From assembly GCA_902806575.1 (NCBI GenBank), contig CADCXD010000005.1:3534001-3598000 (forward strand): DNA of 64,000 nucleotides, given 5' to 3'. Position 1 is the stretch's first letter; each line of letters starts with the position of its first letter. The notes beneath the pieces were generated by a model that did not search any database, was not told where the DNA came from, and saw only the letters and a program-made list of their open reading frames with translations. Origin of the DNA: Jackrogersella multiformis. Taxonomy: Eukaryota; Ascomycota; Sordariomycetes; Xylariales; Hypoxylaceae. Position numbers and translations under genes: made by a program. This document shows positions 34,230 to 45,567 of this stretch, one piece after another.

Positions 34230-36674
34230 TTAATCTACCGCTGACATCTTACCAGCCCTGCCTCTTGCAGCAGACCTGTATCGCAAACAGCTCACTTCCT
34301 TCATCGGCTCGATATCAATTCCACTCCGCTCTGCTGCGTGGAGGCGTCTGTACGCTATCCGCCGTCGCTCGTCCTCCATCTTAACCTCGTCGGGATCGTA
34401 TCCACATTCCCTTAGAGTCACTTCCCATACATCTTCGAGATCATTTTCGAGTGCCAGATCTGTAATCGACCGGAGATGCCCGTTAACCTCTCTGGTATAG
34501 GAGACGTCTGCTCCAGCGCTGACGAGCATGACTAGCAGGCATGGTGTTATCCCAACCGCTCTATTTTCGCGCTTTTGGATCCTCATGTCGATTCTATATA
34601 ATTCAGGCAATATTTTAATTGCATGTTCCAGAGGGAGATCTTCGTCGTAATCTTTCAACAGCGCATTGGGGTCACTGCCGAGTATTAGACAGATGGCCAT
34701 ACATAATTCTTGATAAATAATGCCCCATATCTTGTCGAGAATGCGATCAAACCATGAAAATAATTCGAGACTAACGCCATGTTGTTGATTGATTTGATGT
34801 ACCTGGATTCCGGATGTTGAATTGAAATCTTGGCTGGTGTCTTTTAGTTGTGTGACAAGACAGTACGAAACAATCAAGCGGAGCATGTTTCCTATTTCAA
34901 TGTCATATTGTGAAGCTAGAAGACTAATTTCATTTAGTGTTAGAAGTATATCAGGCATCCGGTATCGAAAGGGTAGAGTAAATATTCCTGCGGAAGGAAA
35001 AAAATTGTCGGAAGGACATAAGACATTGAGAACCGCTGAGCTGGGTATACCGGTTCCACTCAGTAGGTAAGTATCGACAACATTCTATACTTAAATTATC
35101 AAAAGCCAACTATTTGAACGTCAATATGCGTCACATATCGAGGGGGATATCACCGACCTCGAATATAGAATTCCCATATTCATTACAATCCCTTATGCCC
35201 ACCTCGCGATTCATTAACATACGTTGAAGTTCACCCACATTATCATAGGCTAGCACAGCCCAGACTGGCGAATCTACAGGGAGAACATTATATGTTAGGA
35301 TGCGTGGGCAGATATTATAGTAGCCAGCGTCATCCGGAGCATTCGTGTACGACAGGCTCACTCCTAAGGAGACAAAATGCCGAGGGATGGCATTGATTTC
35401 GATAGAAAAGCATGAAGCGGAGTCTCGTATCTCCGTTTGACGGCATCTCAGCCCCATGACGCGTATTCGAATAACTGCCCATTTTAGCCGTATGACTTCT
35501 TTTTTTTGGGAAATTTGTACGACACTCGGCCCCCGAGCTTGCTGTTGGTTCTGGGTTGAAGATCCTAAATCTGGTCGGGAGGATACTGCTGTATCAGAAC
35601 CGAGGTCGCGATTTTCGTTAGCTTCGCAGGCTGGTGATGGTGATGGCGTTTCCTTAGCTACATTCGTGTCGAAGAACCTGTCGTGATAAGCCTGCGAGGC
35701 AATACTGGTGCTAGCATTGTCGACTTTGCTCGCCACGCCTCTGTCTATTCCAGGAGATACCATCTCAACTGTCTGTGTCACACAAACCCGTACGATCTTC
35801 GCAAGAGTATCTTCGTCAACAGCTGTGAACATGTTAGTAAAGCGTCGTGGCTCAGGGCGTTTGCCCTGGGCCTCTATCTTCGCGTGTATAGACTGGAGCT
35901 GGACGGTGATATCCATAGTTCGCTTGTCAACTTGTTCCAACATCGGAAATGCTTGCGACTGCTGTTGAGACACTCCTTCAATGGCTTTCATTACCTGAGA
36001 AGCCTGCTGCGTGGCATCTGTGTAGATGTTTTCTGCTCTGTGGCTATTGTCTCGCTGTCGATTCTGAGCCTGCTCAAGTCATTACGCAACTTGATGTCGT
36101 TTCGCCTTTACAAGGTACTAATATCAGCAATAGGCCACGTCATACTAGTAATGATTCGACCATACCTGCCGACAACTTCCAGGGCTAGTAAAGTGTTGGT
36201 CTTGCATCCCTCGAGATGCGTGGTATACAGCCTCGAATTCTCTTCTTATCAAAGACGAAGCGAAACTTCTGTGCGAAGCTCGGCGAGAGGTCAGACGGCA
36301 GCCACTTGCGAAGTGATGCAAGGCTGTCGTGGAAATGCTTAACAGCACGTATAACAGCTTCTGGCAGAACCTCGTGCTCTATGCTTGTCGAAGGCGCATC
36401 CTTGGACTCTCGGATATAGGCGACCAGGTTTCTTATCAGGGAACTGGTGTCATCAAGGGCTAGAAAGATGGAATACTTGTTAATCAGGGACGCCAGATAC
36501 AGGGAGAATGCATTTGTAGATCATCTTACTACTCCGAAGATGCCGGATATCATCTTTCGCATCCCTCAACTCGCCGATAAAATCAGAGATACTGCGACAT
36601 AATTTCAAGGCTGCGTCGCGGAGCTGGATGACGCTCGCCGTAGTGCCTACCGCGGCCAGCGCTGCTTCGGCCAT
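34230..36674 (-). pseudogene. STAND/ankyrin-type fungal protein, probably frameshifted
   Basis: The start MAEAALAAVGTTASVIQLRD and the helical region that follows match the fungal N-terminal domain placed before NACHT, NB-ARC or ankyrin modules. Exon 1 (36674-36530) joins exon 2 at 36459 after a 70-base intron. In exon 2 the expected family sequence continues in three frames in turn: SFAQKFRFVFDKK, then EFEAVYH, then HLEGCKTNTLLALEVVG. This implies two single-base insertions near 36243 and 36218. Later frames give a Ser-rich linker, a conserved mid-domain (35991-35131), and a C-terminal part (about 35075-34230, after an intron) with ankyrin-like LLVMLVSAGADV and RECGYDPDEV. It reads as a decaying gene of a family linked to non-self recognition. 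Assembly errors could mimic the shifts. Confidence 0.55.
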
Positions 36675-37629
36675 GTTGTCGCACTATGGAGGATCCAAAT
36701 AGAAAAGGAGAGTCCCAGGGTTGAGGCTTTGTGGTCCAAGATTGCTGGGCCTACGACTCTTCTATCATTGAATTATGAAGCCTGGAAGAAAGCCTAGCTG
36801 TTGTACAACTCAACCAGAGCAGAGCGTGGTCAATACACGTTGTGCAGATCTTGCGCCGTGGCACGCGCGAGCTTCGTTATGCATTCTTGATTAGACGCCC
36901 TCGTGATATTACCACCTTATGACTTGTCATCAAACAATCAGAAATCTAAATGGTTGAAGTCGAGGCTCTACCTACGCCGTATCTGCCTCGAGGGGCACCA
37001 CGAATCAACTCAGGATAAAACAATGCATGTCACAACATCATGGTAAAAAAAAAGTACACATCTGGGTGCCAAGAGACGACACGCTGCCTAGGAGGTAGGT
37101 ACCCAAAGTTGGCATAATTCTACCGTATTGGTTCGATTGATATCACAGCCAACATAAGGCATTATTCGATCGAAGTACCTAAATCGATCGCAGCATCCTT
37201 GTCTTTGAAGACTCAAGTAAACCCAGTCTCCTGATACGCTTGAAAAACTGCTACAATGAGTCGCAACCGTAGATAGAAGGATAGGGGCTATGGCGTACAC
37301 CTAACTTGGTCTACCTAGGGGTAGGTATTTCACAAAATCCTTCGGCCTAGAGTAATGTCTAGAAGAGCACTACATCCATGTTCAAGATGTGTGAGGTTAC
37401 CTGAACGCCTTTTAGGACAATTACTAACCCCGATACACGGATTGAAGAATAACCATGGTTAACTCCTTAGACGCCGCCCGCATACACGGACCGTGCATTA
37501 TTACCTATCACTTCGAGAAAACGCAAGGTTCTTTTTTAGAGATCAGCAGAAAATTTCATAGGCATTAGCTACCTTACCTACACCACGCCGTTATCCAGCT
37601 GGTTTCGTTCTTCTTATATCATCCAAATC
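36675..37629. other. Intergenic, no gene seen
   Basis: About 950 bases of AT-rich sequence between two divergently oriented decayed genes. No open frame of note. ACCTAGG motifs occur near 37085 and 37310, and an A9 run near 37046. Confidence 0.4.
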
Positions 37630-38961
37630 ATGGCCTACCACACTCATCGACGACGGCGTAGCCTGAAATCCAGAGGCGGTTTCTTGAGCATAAAACGGCC
37701 TCTTCACAGGGGTCTTTCTCGCCGTTGTTGTTATTGCTGTCGTCGTCACCATTCAAACCCCGCAAGGAGACAAAAGGTGAGTTTTCGTCCTAAGTTAAAT
37801 AATTATATTATATCTATATACTAACAGAAATGATTTTATAGGCAAATTCTGGTCCAATACAGCCGTCCCTTAAATACTCGTCCGTTTCTACCCATAGTAC
37901 TGGAACTCACAGCATACCCTTCCCTGAATATTGGGACACACACAATTACAAAAATGGTAATACTAAAGTGTCGGGAGATATGTCTAGTTCTGGAACTCGT
38001 TCAACTAGTATTACCGCAATTAAAGTCCAAAACTACGATATTTTAGTTTCGAACCGTATCTATGCACAAGAAAGGGAAGTTCCGCGCCCGGTGCCCCCCC
38101 AGTGGATCGCCAATCTTCTTATTCAGATGAGGACGATTATTACGTACCCCAAAGGGCGCCAGTTACTAGGAAAGCGAATAAATGGCCTCCTAAGGGCTAA
38201 GGCTGAATTCTACAGCCTAGAAGAAAGGTCTTTCAGAAGTTACATGTTGGGATTGTTTCCTTTGACCTACTATGGCTACGAGATGAACTGTAATGGATCG
38301 ATAAGTTCAGACGACCCTGAATGGTCAGATTACTACAGTACCTCCGTCAGGTGCGGGATATCGGAGCACCATCTCGCAGAATTCCCGGCTCCAGAAGAGC
38401 TCAGAGCGTTAAAGCCAAACATAATTAATGGATATAATGCTGCATGGGTTCGAGATGTACTAGGAGAAGAGGCAGAAAAAGCAGAATCGATAGTAGAGAA
38501 ACATCAAATAACCTCCGAGGGAGTATTGTTCCCGTACCTTATTGTAGAAATTAAGACCGGAGAAAACGGTGGGAAGATATCGACTACCAATCGACTTCTC
38601 ACCGAGTATGCCACAGCTCTTTCCTCTACTAAAAGGCTGATTAGGACCAACGGCACTGTCATCTTTGGGCTGGTAATCGTCGGCGAGGATGCAGACCTTT
38701 CTGTTACCTAGGTATGTGGACGGAGGGGACGATGGAAAGAACCAGATTTATCTTGGGGGCAACGCAACGATTTCAGTTGACTACTGAGTTGCAGGTTGCT
38801 GAGTTTCAAGACGTCTTAATGAATATTCATAGGGCCTCAACGAGCGCAGAGCTAAAGTGGCAGAAGAGTTGCATCAACATTTACTTGATAGTAAAAACGA
38901 GAACGCCAACTTCCAAGACTACCGCTTTGAACCACCTGTTGCGACTGGCGCTGCAACATAA
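37630..38961 (+). pseudogene. Fungal restriction-endonuclease-fold-like protein, probably decayed
   Basis: The central frame 37968-38708 encodes about 247 residues. They include DDPEWSDYYSTSVRCG and FPYLIVEIKTGENGG. The E-x-K in VEIKTG following an upstream acidic pair is the pattern of PD-(D/E)XK-like domains found in large families of fungal hypothetical proteins. A stop at 38709 is bypassed if TAGG (38709-38712) is removed, which restores YVDGGDDGKNQIYLGGNATI, the expected strand-rich end. Further stops follow before GLNERRAKVAEELHQHLL (to 38961). Upstream, a piece reading PEIQRRFLEHKTASS (about 37660) suggests a 5' exon whose start I cannot place. Nuclease activity is not shown, and a frameshifted gene is the simplest reading. 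Confidence 0.5.
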
Positions 38962-39242
38962 TGCCGACTCTACGTATAACCGGAACTCCGAGCGACAATG
39001 ACTTAGAAAACCGGAACGCCCGCTCAGACTATATAAAAAAAGCAAATTGAGCTGAATGACGTACAGCATGTCACTGGAAAGCCAAGCCCATAACAGATTA
39101 CCTCTCACTCGTTCTTATATAAGTCACCCTTGGTCACTGAGGTCTCGATATCTGGCACCCATAGTCAAGCCAAAACAATACACCACTTTGACGTTTTCCA
39201 GGCCCGAGAAAATTAGGTTAGGCCGAAGCAGCAGCCAACGAG

Positions 39243-39668
39243 ATGTTAGTCTCCAGAACGACCGTCACGGCGATCGTAACGTCGTATATCAACAGCCTCG
39301 GCCGGCGCCAGTGGGACCAGCTCCCGACGTACTTCACCGCCGACGCTAACTGGTGGATCAACGGAAACCCGGCGCGGACGCCGGAAGCGGGCGACGGCAC
39401 GGTAGCGCAGCGCATATCGTACACGAAGAACCTGATAGGCCCCTTCGACAGCTACTCTCTCTCCGTCCGCCACGTCGTAGCCGAGCACGACAAGGCCGTC
39501 GTCGAAGCCACGGCGACGGGCCGCGGCCCCCTGGATCTGGTGTACGTGAACAACATCACCATGTCGTTTGTGCTGGGCGGGGATGGCAAGATCACGACTC
39601 TGAGGGAGTACCCCGATTATAACGAGGTGAACTGGGTCATGCAGTGGTTCGAGGATCACGATGTGTAG
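39243..39668 (+). CDS. SnoaL-like (NTF2-fold) protein
   Basis: Single-exon frame of 141 residues from the ATG at 39243. The pattern is that of SnoaL/ketosteroid-isomerase-like domains: an initial helix (TAIVTSYINSLGRRQWDQL), PTYFTADANWWINGN, a middle TKNLIGPFDSYSLSVRHVV, and strands ending TMSFVLGGDGKITTLREY. GC content is clearly higher than in the surrounding DNA. Proteins of this fold act as small-molecule isomerases, cyclases or dehydratases, or simply bind ligands. No biosynthetic neighbour gives a substrate here. Confidence 0.8.
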   Translation: MLVSRTTVTAIVTSYINSLGRRQWDQLPTYFTADANWWINGNPARTPEAGDGTVAQRISYTKNLIGPFDSYSLSVRHVVAEHDKAVVEATATGRGPLDLVYVNNITMSFVLGGDGKITTLREYPDYNEVNWVMQWFEDHDV

Positions 39669-42200
39669 GGAACTCCGCTGTGGGGGTTGGTGGAGAGACG
39701 GTGAGGGTTGGTGGGCTTAGGACGGGGCGTACTTATAGGGCTATGGGGCTGCTGGGGCTGTGCCGACTCAAAGCAGCACTTTTCCTTAACGTTATCTCTT
39801 AGTATTCGAGATGGCCGACTTGCTATTCAGTGCGGAGGCGCCTAGGGAGATATCCGAGTTCCAAGGTTATTTCATGGCCATGTTATAGACGCTAGAGGTT
39901 AAGAAGGGCTTGGTATAAAACACGGGTGATGCATCTTTCATAGGTTTTAAATGACATATTATCATATGGCCATAAGTTCTATGGTATATATGCCGTCTGG
40001 CTTCGCAAACTTGTTTTATGGGATCTTACCCCTTGATTCGGAATAGTTAATGCACTTGCTAGGTGTTATAGAGTTCCAGTCCGGCGGCCTCTCGTCCTAT
40101 GGGCTGCCTGTATTCCATAAGGGACGTTACAGTTAGCTTATATGCGCGTCATATTTCCAGCTAACCGGGAGCATTTTATAGACCCGCAGGTAAATAATGG
40201 AGTAGCTTAAGGGGGGCTTTGAGCCGTTTGAGCGCTAACTCAAGGAGGGCGCTGTGTTAAATATTGGGGTAGCATCATAGCCTACCTAATGGATCCTCGA
40301 GTATTGGCTGGTGATGCTGTAGCCTCCATACATGCAAAGACGGTTCAGGATCCGATAAGCTACCAGAGAAGTATATGTGCTATTGTCCTACTGTGAAGGC
40401 TACACTACTTTCGTGATGATGTGCCTAAGTGCATAATACCTAGATACCTAGTTAATATGAAGGTAAGTGGCTGATATTCCCAGAGACGGCAATTGGGAAG
40501 ATGTGCCTAAGTACTCAAGTGGGTACCTACATGTAGTATCACAGAAAATAGCAATGGCGCCTACTCGCCTTGATTAATAGCTCTGAGCCCTGTACTTGCC
40601 TCCTAAGGTATGACCTCGCTTGACTGTACCTGCTTTCTTCACTCGGAATAAGGCCTAACTTGAGAGCCTTCTAATGGGTAATGGACTATATTGAGGAAGT
40701 CACAACTACAAACGAGTCTTCCGGAACTTTATCGACCCACATCAAATCTTAGAATCGTCCGTAGCTAAATCCAATTAAACTAATCTAACTAAATCCAACT
40801 TCTCTTCTAACCATATACTCCGGTAGGCTAAGTTACTGTTATAAGACGGCAGTGAAAAGGGCCCCCAATCCCTCCTTCATCATGTTGGTGATATGATTCT
40901 GGGTGGACTCTACGGCCGATGTTTGACGTAGAACGAGTACCAAAACATCAGTGCCTCATGAGTCCGAGGTCATCAGACGACCGTCGCTAAATAGTTGAAC
41001 AATTGGACGCAGAAGTATTAAGGGGGGGCTTAGCTGAGGTCGGCATGATAGGACTTGGTCATCTATCATCGACTGAGAACCGCCCACGTACCGCTGTCAT
41101 GTCTTCGCCGTCCAACGGTCACTCACTCGCCATCTACCCAACAAGGAGCATCGAGGGTGCTACTTAATAAACCCTCTATGGTTGTATGGGGAAATGGGCT
41201 CGACCTTTGTCTGGATTCTAGACCAGCTGCCGAAGGCATCACTACCACTTCGGACTGTCCAGAAAGAAACACGTCACCACGACCTTTTGACGGACCTCTT
41301 AGGACCTAGTGAACGACCAAGTTCGGTCGATCTACCCTCATTCACTGGCTGAAAGGGGCAGGACCTGAACTAAACCAATAAGGCATCTCCCAAGGCTGAT
41401 ATCGCCCTAGTATCACCCCCTACAGCGCCGAATCCTCTCATAGGCCAACAAGGTGGTCGCGTTATATGCGGCCTAGTCGCCTTTTGGTTCTCAATGCACC
41501 ACATTGGCTGTTATGCGTATACACTTCATTGGCTGTCTGCCTTCGGTTATGATAGCCGTGACGAGACGGGCAAGCACGTCAGACCGTGGGATCTCTCCGC
41601 TGTGGTTTGCCTCCCGTCAGACAGAGCTCGACCTCGGTCTTGAATCCGACACCAACCCAGGTCTGCGGTTAGATCGCTGTGCAATGGAGAGATATATGGG
41701 GTAGACGACACTTGTTCATTCGGTTGCTAGACGTTCAGTAATAGCCAGCATAATCCATGCATGGAGAGCCTCATGGTCGACAAGAGAGATGCCTTAGCAA
41801 CATGGAGTTGGGACGTATCCTAAGGAGCACTTGGTGCTTCGAAGACATGAATTAAGACCAAGGGCCTCTAGCTTGTCTTGCAATCCGGGAATTCCCTGGA
41901 AAATAGTTTGCGGCATACCTGCCCGGCGCGGTGATGATGAGCGATAGAGCGGAGGGGGAAGGCCAGTTCTTTAAGGACGCGAAAAGTGCGGACCCCTGCG
42001 TTCAATTCGCGCGCGGAAACAGTTCGAGTCCCACAACGAGGCGTAGGTAAATCACTTTACTTTGGCTCTACTTAAGTAGCAGAGTAGATCTATTTTCTGA
42101 CGGCCCGTTGGGCTGACCCCCCTCCGAAATTATCTTGGCTAAAATTCGGACGCGACGATTGGTCCCTTTTACTTGCATAGGTTCACATTTAAAGCACTCT
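39669..42200. other. 2.5 kb gene-free stretch
   Basis: No gene supported. Frames at 41055-41309 and 41504-41704 lack features. The sequence is less AT-rich near 41000-42000 than other spacers and could hold a non-coding RNA or decayed gene. I found no tRNA cloverleaf, although a GTTCGAGTCCC box-B-like string occurs near 42022. Confidence 0.4.
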
Positions 42201-43126
42201 CTAGCACTGCTGGTGAGACCGACTCGACGCTTGGACATTCGCTACACCTCCCTGCAGTATTTCGCCCCGATCCAGTCAGATTTCATTCAGCCCTTGCACC
42301 GGACCCACTTTTAGCCTGCAGGTCATAAGTAAGTAAAAGCTGCCCCTATCTTCTGATTGGAGACTTTCCCATTTACACCAACACCACGCGTCCGCAACAC
42401 GAAGAAGCAAAAAAAGGCCTACCTACACTAGGTGCCCTTTAACCATTCCCGCAGCCCACCAAGCCTGTTTGAAACCTGAGCATGCGAGAATCAATCAATC
42501 CTTCCCTCTGTCCCATCTCTTAATTTCCTCGCATACTTTCCTACACAAACCTGCAGCTGTCCCAGTCCCATCCATTCGTTCACCCACTCAGCTCTCTTTA
42601 ATCCAGTTCAATTACTTTTCCCCTCTCCTGAGCTAACGGACGGCGCTTCCTAATTCCAGCTTGGTCTGATAATCTTTACATCCAAGTGTCCAAGACATTG
42701 ATCTCCGCGCCAATCCTTCTCTATTTCTGGTCCCTGTCGGCGCGACCTACTCTAGGCAAGACGACAACTGAGATGCAATAAGATCTGCTAATTCCCACAC
42801 AACACACTCTCTCGCCCACTTTTCCTTCTACCTCCCCTCTTACACCAGCAGATTAAATTTGGTTTGCTGTCGCCCCAAGTTTGACGATATACCATTATTC
42901 ATAACAAAATAAACAAACAATCGTGGCAGTCGACTTCTTGCCTTGGGCGTCAATCATCTTCGTCGAACCTTGACTTGGGTACTGCCGCGATTTACTCATT
43001 GGCAATCAGTATCCATAGAACCAGACCTGGTTACCCTTGACCGAGTCGAGTCGGAATTGCTATTTCGAGGTTCAATTGGGCATTCGAGCCATCATCACTC
43101 CCAAGTCCACGTCAGAACCTACAACA
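42201..43126 (+). promoter_or_regulatory. Pyrimidine-rich upstream region of the KEN-box gene
   Basis: Over 900 bases before the ATG at 43127 are rich in C/T tracts (for example 42500-42640 and 42800-42860). This is typical of strong fungal promoters and long 5' UTRs. Several ATGs occur, so part of it may be intronic or lie upstream of the transcript start. Confidence 0.4.
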
Positions 43127-44543
43127 ATGGCTGCTATTACTCGCCAACCCTTTGCTCCCCTTGATGGAGCACGTCTACAGACATTGACAAGTCTTAAGAA
43201 CAGACAAAATGGTAAGTCATTGAGGAGATCTAGCGTCCAAGGAGCCTTGAATACCCCCATTTCATAGATGTCTGATCAATTACTGGTTCAATACCAATAG
43301 ACATAATCCAGTGCGCACCCTTTTAGACACATGACCTTAAAGCACTTGCAGAGCCCGCGCGAAAATCTTATTGTCGTGTGCTAACAAGTCTGCAGCTCTC
43401 TCAATCGCTTCGCCGGTGAAGCGAAAGGCTTCCGACAGCTTGGATACGGACAACTTCGAGAACGTCGACCCGGTCCTCTACTCTAAGAGGTCGAAAGGCT
43501 CGGACAGCAACTTCTCCAAGGACCCTTCCCTCAAGCCGTCCTCTTTCATTCTCACCAAGTCAGCAAGCGCTAGTGATATCTCTCTTGCTAGCCCACCCAA
43601 GAAAGCCACTCCGCGGCCACGATCTCTACTCAATCCTAAGTCGCCCATTGCTAGGATCAACACGAGCGCAGCTAAGTCGTCTCCGCTTTCCGCCCCTGCT
43701 GGCCGGTCGCCAACCCGTGGCAAGAAGACTGGCATCCTCTCATCTCGCCGGCGCACTGGAGGTGGATACTCTAGAATCGAACCACCAGCCTTTGGCCTGT
43801 CGAGCAAATCTCCGGCCCCGTTCTCTCTCGATGCAGCTCTTAAGGGGACTATCTCGAGTTACACGGGCCAGAATGCATCGTCTATGCCTAAATCTTCCTT
43901 ATCTAACGCCGTGGACTTTAGTGGCAGTCTCGGCGAAGACGAGATCAAGTCATCGTGGTTCTTCGACATACATGAAGACACACCAGAACAGGAAATGACG
44001 AACCTTCTACAGCACAGCACTTGCGTTCTTGACATCAGCTCGGATGAGGAGAGCGAGAGCCGACGCCAGCGAGAGAGAGCTGAGGGCAAAGAGAATGTAC
44101 CCCCCATGGATGACATATCTCAGACTTCGCGATCGCGTGCCGCTCGACAAGCTGCAGATGACGAGATGGTGTTCGAGAAGGAACGCAATCCACTAAGCGA
44201 GATGGACGTCCGCGAGTACTACTCGGAAGGATACGACGAGAATTCTGTCTTCATCATCCCTGGCGACGAAGAGGACGACGTTCAGCCGCAACAAGCAGAG
44301 GGCGGTTTCGAATCCATCCCTGAGTTAGAGCCCACCGAATCCGATTCTTCCATGCAGCCTATCGTCGGAGACGGTGTGAAATCCATCGACGAGTTGATGC
44401 AACAGACGGATGAGCCTGCACCTGGTGCTGCTGTGCTTGAGCCTATGGAAGGCACTGGTGAAAGCTTCGAGGTGTGGGAGAGCGGAAGCGCTAAGGATGA
44501 AGCAGAGACGGGAGCGACAGAGGTGATGGCGGCGGAATGCTAA
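43127..44543 (+). CDS. KEN-box-containing disordered protein, likely cell-cycle regulated
   Basis: Two exons (43127-43211 and 43396-44543, 184-base intron with GCTAAC branch) give 410 residues. After MAAITRQPFAPLD comes a basic Ser/Pro-rich half with SPVKRKASDSL, NFENVDPVLYSKRSKG and repeated SP sites. The acidic half contains EGKENVPP (about residues 258-265), a textbook KEN box for APC/C-Cdh1 recognition. Then follow NPLSEMDVREYYSEGYDENSVFIIPG and a long acidic tail. SP/TP sites suggest CDK phosphorylation. No catalytic domain is present. Related proteins appear to be conserved in filamentous ascomycetes as hypothetical proteins. A mitotic role is inference from the degron alone. Confidence 0.75.
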
Positions 44544-45066
44544 TGGAGATGGATCGATTTGTGCCGCTCGCGTTTGCTCGCGTTTCTGCTTTTTGACTGA
44601 TTCGTATCCCTCAGTCGCCTAATGCCTAGCTATTATAGGATGCGGAAGGCGTTAAGTTAATACTGGCGTTTCGAGGGGATTAGGGTGGCGGTAAGGTCAG
44701 GACTGGCTGGTCTTCGCATCGCGCATTGCTTTAGTTTGTATTTTATGTGTTTCTGTACATACGCTTTCGCGTCAGAGCCTCTGGTTGCATTGAAACACTT
44801 CAATGCTGGCTCTAACTGTAACCTACTCTACGCATGTACTATTGAGGATCTCAAGGAGGACATCACGAGGAGTGCCCCTGAGATCAGCACTACGCACAAC
44901 TGAATTGACAGAAAAGACATTACACCAACATATGCATTCACGTCCATGCTATGAAGAAAGCTACAGTGTCTTGAATGGTAACCTGGTAGCTTGCCGCCAT
45001 TGGTCTAACAATAACTGTTTGCATCAGACAGGCGGTTAAGGAAACAATGCATACATAGGTACCTAC

Positions 45067-45095
45067 ACATTGTGTACATTGTGTACATTGTGTAT
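45067..45095. repeat. Tandem ACATTGTGT repeat (three copies)
   Basis: Three copies of a 10-bp unit containing ACATTGTGT lie head to tail in the spacer between the KEN-box gene and CDC8. Confidence 0.75.
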
Positions 45096-45181
45096 CATGT
45101 TGTCGGTACCTACCTACCCAATTAACGAATGATAGAAGGATTACGTAAGGACGAGTGGCTCCACTTAGACGCCCTAAGACT

Positions 45182-45203
45182 GAGTCGAGTCGAGTCGAGT
45201 CGC
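45182..45203. repeat. GAGTC pentanucleotide microsatellite
   Basis: Four direct copies of GAGTC in a row (45182-45201), upstream of CDC8. Confidence 0.85.
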
Positions 45204-45567
45204 GATGTTCCGTACATTCGATTCGCCCACACCTTTACATCATCATTCGACATCATATCATAACTTAACCTTTAAGAAGGCCCAGCCGACGACCCCTTTC
45301 TGATATTTCGAACACACTCCATATCTAATTGGCATCTGCGTCATAAATACTCCTCATACGAAATCATAATTGATTGGTTCTTAGATTCTCACTTACCACC
45401 TACCTTAGGTACCTATTGATAGGTGCTACCTGAGATCATCGCTTTGCCACACGTACTTGTTACTTACTTACTTAATTACTTAATTACTGCACCTATCAAC
45501 ACATCACCTTATCACCATATCACCTCGTCCGTCTCGGTCTCACCCACGCCCAAAAGCACGCGGCCCA

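Larger units (their letters stand above)
44544..45567. other. Intergenic with short tandem repeats
   Basis: No gene supported. Frames at 44685-45039 lack features and probably lie in the 3' UTR of the previous gene. It contains two short tandem arrays, at 45067-45095 and 45182-45203, and ACTTACTTA/ATTACTTA repeats at about 45460-45490 just before the CDC8 start region. Confidence 0.45.

Noticed and set aside
41990..42050. Possible tRNA (GTTCGAGTCCC string)
   Set aside because: Upstream sequence does not form D or anticodon arms and the acceptor stem does not pair.
43212..43395. 184-base intron of the KEN-box gene as a fourth introner copy
   Set aside because: Length is similar but it lacks the CGAGAGT ends and the AACCCCC/TTACCCAAG blocks.
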